Positions 48,121 through 52,746 of a DNA stretch of 52,746 bases are shown piece after piece. This stretch comes from Clostridiaceae bacterium (GTDB lineage: Bacteria > Bacillota > Clostridia > Acetivibrionales > DUMB01): contig DUMB01000061.1 of assembly GCA_012840085.1 (NCBI GenBank), forward strand, positions 1 through 52,746, read 5' to 3'. Every line of letters starts with the position of its first letter. Position 1 is the first letter of the stretch. The notes beneath the pieces are model-generated. The model did not search any database. It worked only from the letters and a program-made list of their open reading frames with translations, and was not told the origin of the DNA. Position numbers and translations under genes: made by a program.

Positions 48121-48843
48121 TTGATAAACATAACCGGTCTTTCAAAAAGCTATAATAAGGGTTCTGTAAAGGCCGTGGATAACTTGAATATGCACATAAA
48201 CCACGGTGAAATATTCGGATTTCTGGGGCCTAACGGAGCAGGGAAGACGACAACAATAAAAATGATGATCGGACTTCTAAACCCTGATTCAGGAAGTATT
48301 ATTATAAATGGACATGACATTCAAAAAAATCCGTTAGATGCAAAAAGAAGTATTGGATATGTGCCTGATAATCCCGATGTGTATGACAGGCTTACTGGCA
48401 TTGAATACCTTAATTTCATGGCGGATGTATATGAAGTCCCTGCTGATATCAGAAAGGAAAGGATAAAATATTTTCTTGATATATTTAATTTATCCGATGC
48501 CGCGTCAGATCTGATCAAGAGTTATTCCCACGGTATGAAACAGAAAATTGTGATTACGGGAGCTCTGATCCACGATCCGGCGGTATGGATTCTGGACGAA
48601 CCTATGGTAGGGCTGGATCCCAAGTCTGCTCATCTGTTGAAGGAACTGATGCGAAAACATTGTGACAAAGGAAATACCGTATTTTTCTCCACTCATGTGC
48701 TTGAAGTGGCAGAGAAGCTATGTGACAGGATAGGTATTATACATAAAGGAAAACTTATAGCTGTAGGTACCATGGATGAGCTTAGACAGGGAGACAGTGC
48801 CGGTTCTCTGGAAAATATATTCCTGGAGTTGACTGAAAAATGA
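48121..48843 (+). CDS. ABC transporter ATP-binding protein
   Basis: The 240-residue ATPase has Walker A GPNGAGKTTTIK (about residues 36-47), the Q-loop region, signature SHGMKQKI (about 138) and Walker B WILDEPMVGLDP (about 155-166), followed by the switch His in STHVLEVAEKL. This is the ABC-2 type exporter group (CcmA-like), as in drug, bacteriocin or membrane lipid exporters. The start is TTG 48121 after aagggagtg. Its TGA overlaps the permease ATG by four bases (ATGA), so the two are translated together. Confidence 0.92.
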   Translation: MINITGLSKSYNKGSVKAVDNLNMHINHGEIFGFLGPNGAGKTTTIKMMIGLLNPDSGSIIINGHDIQKNPLDAKRSIGYVPDNPDVYDRLTGIEYLNFMADVYEVPADIRKERIKYFLDIFNLSDAASDLIKSYSHGMKQKIVITGALIHDPAVWILDEPMVGLDPKSAHLLKELMRKHCDKGNTVFFSTHVLEVAEKLCDRIGIIHKGKLIAVGTMDELRQGDSAGSLENIFLELTEK

Positions 48844-50519
48844 AAAAAATTTTTACTCTATTAAAAATAAACCTGAATTTGAATTTTGGTATTTCCGCAC
48901 TCAAATACAGATTTACCAGAGAAAAAAAGAAAAGATGGGAGCCAGTACTTGTTGTATTAGGTATTATTGCCGGTGTTTGCTCTATGACAGCATTATATAG
49001 CTTAATGATGCTGGGAGTGTTTAATACAGGATTGGCCCTTAACCAGCCTGAGATTGTGCTGACTGTTGCATTTCTGTTTGGGCAGTTAATGGTACTGATT
49101 TTTGGAATATTTTATGTAATGAGTATGCTATTTTTTGCAAATGATTTGAACATTCTCGTTCCATTACCGCTCAAGCCTTATGAAGTACTGGGAAGCAAAC
49201 TTGCCGTGGTAATGGTGAATGAGTATATGACTTTACTGCCTGTTTTACTCCCACCGGTAATTATTTATGGAGTAGGTATGAAACAGCATTTCTTTTACTG
49301 GGTAAAAGCAATTGCATTAGTTCTTGTATCACCGGTAATACCACTGATTCTTGATGCTATATTTTTATTGGTTATCATGCGTTTTATAAATGTCAGAAAG
49401 AATAAGGATCTTTTTGCCATATTGGGAGGAATTATCGGAATATTATTTGCTGTAGGTATAAATGTGATTACCCAAAGGATGCCTAAGGGGAATGAAGAAG
49501 AATTCATAAGGAATTTACTTTTAGGCAATATTGAATTGATTGAACTGATAGGAAGCAAATTCCCTCCAAGCATATGGGTCACCAGAGCACTGTCTCAAGC
49601 CGGGATTTCAGGTGTTTTATACTTATTACTGTTTATTGCAGTATCTGCATTCATGTTTGTAGTTCTTATGTGGCTTGCAAACCGCATTTTTTACAAAGGT
49701 CTGTTAGCAGGGCAGGAGGTGTCCCGTAAGAGGAAGAAACTGACCACAAACGAAGCTGACCGTCAGTTCAGCAGGGTTACAAGTCCTGTTGTCACAATAT
49801 TCTGGAGAGAGTGGAAAATTATAGTCAGGACGCCTATTTATTTGCTTAACGGCCTGTCAGGGATCATAGTAGCTCCCATGATTATAGTTGTGATGCTTGT
49901 TTCACAGAAGTCAGGCGATATGAAAGAACTTTTCGAATTGATAAATCAACCTGGCGCGCAAATGGTTCTGACACTGATAGCTATTGGAGTTGTACTTTTT
50001 ACTGCGGGAATGAATCTGGTTGCATCCACTGCTGTTTCCAGAGAAGGCCGAACTTTCTGGATTTCAAAAATTATACCTGTTTCACCGAAACAGCAGGTTA
50101 TGGGCAAGTTCCTTAACAGTTTTTCTGTAGCATTGCTGGGAGTCATTATAATGTCTGTTGTGATGGCAATATTACTTGAATTACCTGTTATCAGATTTAT
50201 AGTAATAGTGGTTATAGGAGCTGCCTGCTCAGTCGCCACGACCGCTCTGAATCTGCTTATTGACGTTCTGCGACCGAAGCTTGTATGGAATAATCCTCAA
50301 GAGGCAATGAAACAAAATATGAACGGCTTACTGGGAATGCTAATCAGTTTTGCAATAATGGCAATACTAACAGCAGCGGCAGTTCCCATGGCGGTTGCTA
50401 AGCTGCCGGAGTGGATTATTTACGGTACTGTGTTGCTTATTTGCGTAGCTTTGTCAGTGCTATCCTTATTAGGGCTTTTTGCAGTAGCAGAGAAGAGCTA
50501 TCATAAGCTGGAGATGTAA
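48840..50519 (+). CDS. ABC exporter permease
   Basis: The 559-residue membrane protein has about 12 membrane segments in two halves, the first with MLFFANDLNILVPLPLKPYEVLGSK near residue 99 and the second with SREGRTFWISKIIPVSPKQQ near residue 403. The ND-x-x-x-L-x-PLP word and the S-R-E-x-x-F/W segment are typical of large clostridial exporter permeases, each a fusion of two ABC-2-like halves. Substrate unknown. It lies in one transcript with the ATPase; the following flavin reductase-like gene starts right at its stop. Confidence 0.8.
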   Translation: MKKIFTLLKINLNLNFGISALKYRFTREKKKRWEPVLVVLGIIAGVCSMTALYSLMMLGVFNTGLALNQPEIVLTVAFLFGQLMVLIFGIFYVMSMLFFANDLNILVPLPLKPYEVLGSKLAVVMVNEYMTLLPVLLPPVIIYGVGMKQHFFYWVKAIALVLVSPVIPLILDAIFLLVIMRFINVRKNKDLFAILGGIIGILFAVGINVITQRMPKGNEEEFIRNLLLGNIELIELIGSKFPPSIWVTRALSQAGISGVLYLLLFIAVSAFMFVVLMWLANRIFYKGLLAGQEVSRKRKKLTTNEADRQFSRVTSPVVTIFWREWKIIVRTPIYLLNGLSGIIVAPMIIVVMLVSQKSGDMKELFELINQPGAQMVLTLIAIGVVLFTAGMNLVASTAVSREGRTFWISKIIPVSPKQQVMGKFLNSFSVALLGVIIMSVVMAILLELPVIRFIVIVVIGAACSVATTALNLLIDVLRPKLVWNNPQEAMKQNMNGLLGMLISFAIMAILTAAAVPMAVAKLPEWIIYGTVLLICVALSVLSLLGLFAVAEKSYHKLEM

Positions 50520-50533
50520 TGGAGGTATTATGG

Positions 50534-51130
50534 ATGAAGCAGCTATGGAAAGCATCAACGATGTTGAACCCTGTTCCTGCCGTTATGGTAACCTGCGTAG
50601 ACAGTGAAGGAAAACCCAATATTATTACAGTGGCATGGGCGGGTACAGTCAATTCAAAACCTCCGATGTTATCCATATCAGTGAGAAAGGAGAGGTATTC
50701 TTACTCTCTTATTAAAGAAAAGGGCCAGTTTGCCGTTAACCTCACCAACGAAGCGCTGGCTTATGCCACTGATTTTTGTGGTGTAAAATCAGGAAGGGAT
50801 GTTGACAAGTTTGAGGTTTTGAAGCTGAATACAGAGAAAGCTTCAGTTATTGATGTACCTCTTATTAAAGAGAGTCCCATAAATCTTGAGTGTATTGTAA
50901 GACAGATAATTGAGCTGGGTTCACACGATATGTTTATTGCCGAGATTGTGGCTGTGCATGTTGACGAAAAGCTATTTGGCAGAAATGGGAAGCTGGATAT
51001 GAACAAGGCCAAACTGATATGCTATTCCCATGGCGAATACTGGAGCCTTAAACAGCCTCTCGGCTATTTCGGGTTCTCTGTAACTAAGAGAAAGAAACTT
51101 AAAAGGAACCGTATGAAAAGAAGAGATTGA
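50534..51130 (+). CDS. Flavin reductase-like FMN-binding protein
   Basis: The product of about 198 residues is a split-barrel flavoprotein: PVPAVMVTCVDSEGKPNIIT near the N-terminus (the first strand and the flavin-binding turn), then AWAGTVNSKPPMLSISVRKE, and FAVNLTNEALAYATDFCGVKSGRD near residue 75. The family includes NAD(P)H:flavin oxidoreductases and anaerobic flavin-dependent reductases. The C-terminal basic stretch (FSVTKRKKLKRNRMKRRD) is unusual. ATG 50534 has ggaggt 7 bases upstream; ATG 50519 touches the permease stop but has no site. It is probably co-transcribed with the ABC genes. Confidence 0.85.
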   Translation: MKQLWKASTMLNPVPAVMVTCVDSEGKPNIITVAWAGTVNSKPPMLSISVRKERYSYSLIKEKGQFAVNLTNEALAYATDFCGVKSGRDVDKFEVLKLNTEKASVIDVPLIKESPINLECIVRQIIELGSHDMFIAEIVAVHVDEKLFGRNGKLDMNKAKLICYSHGEYWSLKQPLGYFGFSVTKRKKLKRNRMKRRD

Positions 51131-51200
51131 AAAAAGAAACTGCATGAAAAGGGACCATAAGTAAAAGTTTTGCAGCGATGTACAATCTGCAGAATGCAAA

Positions 51201-51247
51201 ATAACCTGTTGGCTATCTGATAATATAACCAACAGGTTATTTTTTTC
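51201..51247. terminator. Bidirectional terminator between convergent genes
   Basis: The stem ataacctgttgg (51201-51212) / ccaacaggttat (51229-51240) is followed by tttttt on the + strand, with A-rich sequence before it that gives a U-tract on the other strand. It lies between the flavin reductase gene and the second phosphofructokinase gene. The arms share the word aacctgttg with the palindrome at 16498-16554. Confidence 0.85.
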
Positions 51248-51280
51248 AAGACATTTCTTGAAATACCTTTTAAATTCTTG

Positions 51281-52528
51281 TTATATTCTTGCGAGTACTT
51301 TTTTGAGATTAGCAAATCTTGGCAGACCATCTTCGAGCACAGGTTTTGATTCACCCTGAATCAGAGGAAGAGCGTATTTGACGAATTCCTCTGTAACTCC
51401 GTTTCCTTCTTTGTTTATCCATTCTCTTGGAACTTTCTTTTCAGTGTTTGCAACCTCATGCAGATCAAAAAGTTTAATATTGCACTTGTATTCAGGTCCT
51501 TCTGCTCTTTCGAAACCTACCATTTTGTCAGTTATTCCTTCCACTGCATATCTTACTGCCATCTGTCCGGCGAGATATGCTTCGTTCACATCTGTCAGTG
51601 AGCCAAGGTGTGCAGCACATCTTTGCAATAGACTGAACTCAATTCCACGAACTTTGCTTCCTGTCTTTTCCTTAACTATGGAAGCAAGTGTAGCGGCCAA
51701 TCCACCAAGCTGTGCATGACCGAAAGAGTCCTTGGTTTTTGCAAGGTCGGAACCGTATTCGGATATATATCTGCCGTCCTTATCCTTTATTCCTTCTGAA
51801 ACAGCAACTATTACCTTACCGTTCTTGTTATAAATTTCAGTTACATCGTTCAGGAACTTGTCCATGTCAAATGGTATTTCAGGCAGATAGATAAGATCAG
51901 GACCCTTACCCTTATAAGATGCCAGAGCTGCTGCTGCAGTAAGCCAACCTGCATTTCTGCCCATGACTTCAAGTATGGTTATCATACCTGTGTCATAAAC
52001 CCTTGCATCCAGATACACTTCCATTGTAGTTGTAGCAACGTATTTTGCAGCACTTCCGTATCCGGGACAATGGTCTGTACCCCAGAGGTCGTTGTCAATA
52101 GTCTTCGGAACGCCCATTACTCTGCATTCATAGCCGGCTTTCTGCATGTACTTGCTAACTTTGTTGCAAGTATCCATTGAGTCATTTCCTCCGTTATAGA
52201 AGAAATACCTGATATTGTATTTTTTGAATACCTCAAGAAGTCTCTTGTAATCTGTATCGTCTACGTCAGGATCCTTCAACTTATACCTTACAGAACCAAG
52301 TGCTGATGAAGGGGTAGTTTTGAGCAGTTCAAGCTCATAAGGATCTTCCTGTCCGATGTCATAAAAATTCTCAGTAAGCATTCCTTTAATACCGTGAGCT
52401 GCACCAAAAACCTTTTCTATGCAGCCTTGCCTTAATGCTTCCTGGAACACACCTGCTGCACTGGCATTTATTACAGAAGTTGGTCCACCAGATTGACCAA
52501 AAATTGCATTACCCTTTAATTCACCCAT
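51281..52528 (-). CDS. pfp: 6-phosphofructokinase, pyrophosphate-type (second copy)
   Basis: The 415-residue protein is a second PPi-type phosphofructokinase: N-terminal FGQSGGPTSVINAS, donor loop GGNDSMDT (residues 113-120), catalytic loop PKTIDND (141-147), MGRNAGWLTAAAAL near residue 200 with the substrate-binding MGR, and the C-terminal FVKYALPLIQGE. Asp and Lys at the positions of E. coli Gly104 and Gly124 again indicate PPi as phosphoryl donor. The ATG at 52528 has aaggaggtt 7-8 bases upstream; a TTG at 52570 has no site. A good promoter lies upstream (52605-52633), and the gene is near the hydrogenase cluster, as I recall for the main PPi-PFK of Clostridium thermocellum. Confidence 0.92.
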   Translation of the reverse strand: MGELKGNAIFGQSGGPTSVINASAAGVFQEALRQGCIEKVFGAAHGIKGMLTENFYDIGQEDPYELELLKTTPSSALGSVRYKLKDPDVDDTDYKRLLEVFKKYNIRYFFYNGGNDSMDTCNKVSKYMQKAGYECRVMGVPKTIDNDLWGTDHCPGYGSAAKYVATTTMEVYLDARVYDTGMITILEVMGRNAGWLTAAAALASYKGKGPDLIYLPEIPFDMDKFLNDVTEIYNKNGKVIVAVSEGIKDKDGRYISEYGSDLAKTKDSFGHAQLGGLAATLASIVKEKTGSKVRGIEFSLLQRCAAHLGSLTDVNEAYLAGQMAVRYAVEGITDKMVGFERAEGPEYKCNIKLFDLHEVANTEKKVPREWINKEGNGVTEEFVKYALPLIQGESKPVLEDGLPRFANLKKVLARI

Positions 52529-52604
52529 ATTAATAACCTCCTTAAAACCAATCAAATAAAAATATAACATAATTAGATATAAAATGCAATTATGCCGTTA
52601 AAAT

Positions 52605-52633
52605 ATTATCAATGCACTTTCTGCAGTTGTCAA
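52605..52633 (-). promoter_or_regulatory. Sigma-A-type promoter of the second phosphofructokinase gene
   Basis: On the - strand TTGACA (52633-52628), a 17-base spacer and GATAAT (52610-52605). It lies 77 bases ahead of the ATG, leaving a short leader. Confidence 0.8.
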
Positions 52634-52746
52634 ACATATGTTACACTTCAACTAAAAAACACCCTTTTGTCTATTATCAGTATCCGCTTATTTTTATGTT
52701 ATCTATATTAGCCATAAGTACTGTTCAAGTACTTCCATTGGAGTCT

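Overview
The window looks like a chromosomal segment of a low-GC, anaerobic, spore-forming clostridium, most plausibly from the Acetivibrio / Ruminiclostridium (cellulolytic, Clostridium thermocellum-like) group. Reasons: AT-rich DNA with strong aaggagg ribosome sites and many TTG/GTG starts; an S-layer-homology protein; two phosphofructokinases with the pyrophosphate-type signature; a trimeric NADH/ferredoxin-type [FeFe] hydrogenase operon preceded by a DRTGG / ATPase / hydrogenase-like / PHP gene set; a CotF-like coat protein; and a tandem glycine riboswitch. The genus is an inference from gene content and was not tested by any search.

Layout. 1-1.1 kb: 3' end of an SLH protein, then decayed pieces of a GH99/WbsX-like gene. 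1.1-3.3 kb (-): a double-PII protein translationally coupled to a DUF1538 membrane protein. 4-9 kb: CotF-like coat protein, aldo/keto reductase, PPi-type phosphofructokinase, LysE-type exporter, MntP. 9.4-13.6 kb: YggT-like protein, CCA-adding enzyme, an alpha-oxoamine synthase divergent from a short-chain dehydrogenase. 13.8-19.4 kb: PP2C-like/LysM fusion, DUF1294, PIG-L deacetylase, DUF2207, and a TauE/SafE transporter made as two half-proteins. 19.4-25.5 kb: lysA, then glycine riboswitch - class V aminotransferase - serA (serine synthesis), then convergent DUF1015. 25.7-30.3 kb: PRC-barrel protein, YtxH-like protein, AI-2E family transporter, TGS/uridine-kinase-type nucleoside kinase, DUF1540 peptide. 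30.4-37.9 kb: xylB, a ROK regulator, and three tandem stalk-domain exported paralogues, followed by AraC and enzyme gene debris. 38-46.6 kb: a putative H2/redox-sensing operon, then the hydCBA-type hydrogenase operon with an extra ATPase and a 2Fe-2S protein. 47-52.7 kb: a membrane protein, an ABC exporter, a flavin reductase-like protein and a second PPi-type phosphofructokinase.

How the genes fit together. Glycolysis (two PPi-type PFKs), xylulose entry (xylB with ROK control) and H2 disposal of NADH and ferredoxin electrons (hydCBA) form a coherent saccharolytic, fermentative set. The sensor-like operon ahead of the hydrogenase probably reports H2 or redox state. The riboswitch ties serine synthesis to glycine.

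Most striking non-gene structure: (1) a triplication of the stalk-domain gene in which each copy carries a fossil of the 3' end of the upstream ROK gene, and with it a conserved TTGAA(G/A)-18-TATAAT promoter; (2) a family of intergenic palindromes with shared ends (aacttgttgtgcc...) and variable cores, resembling a miniature inverted-repeat element. No CRISPR array, tRNA, rRNA, complete insertion sequence or prophage was seen.
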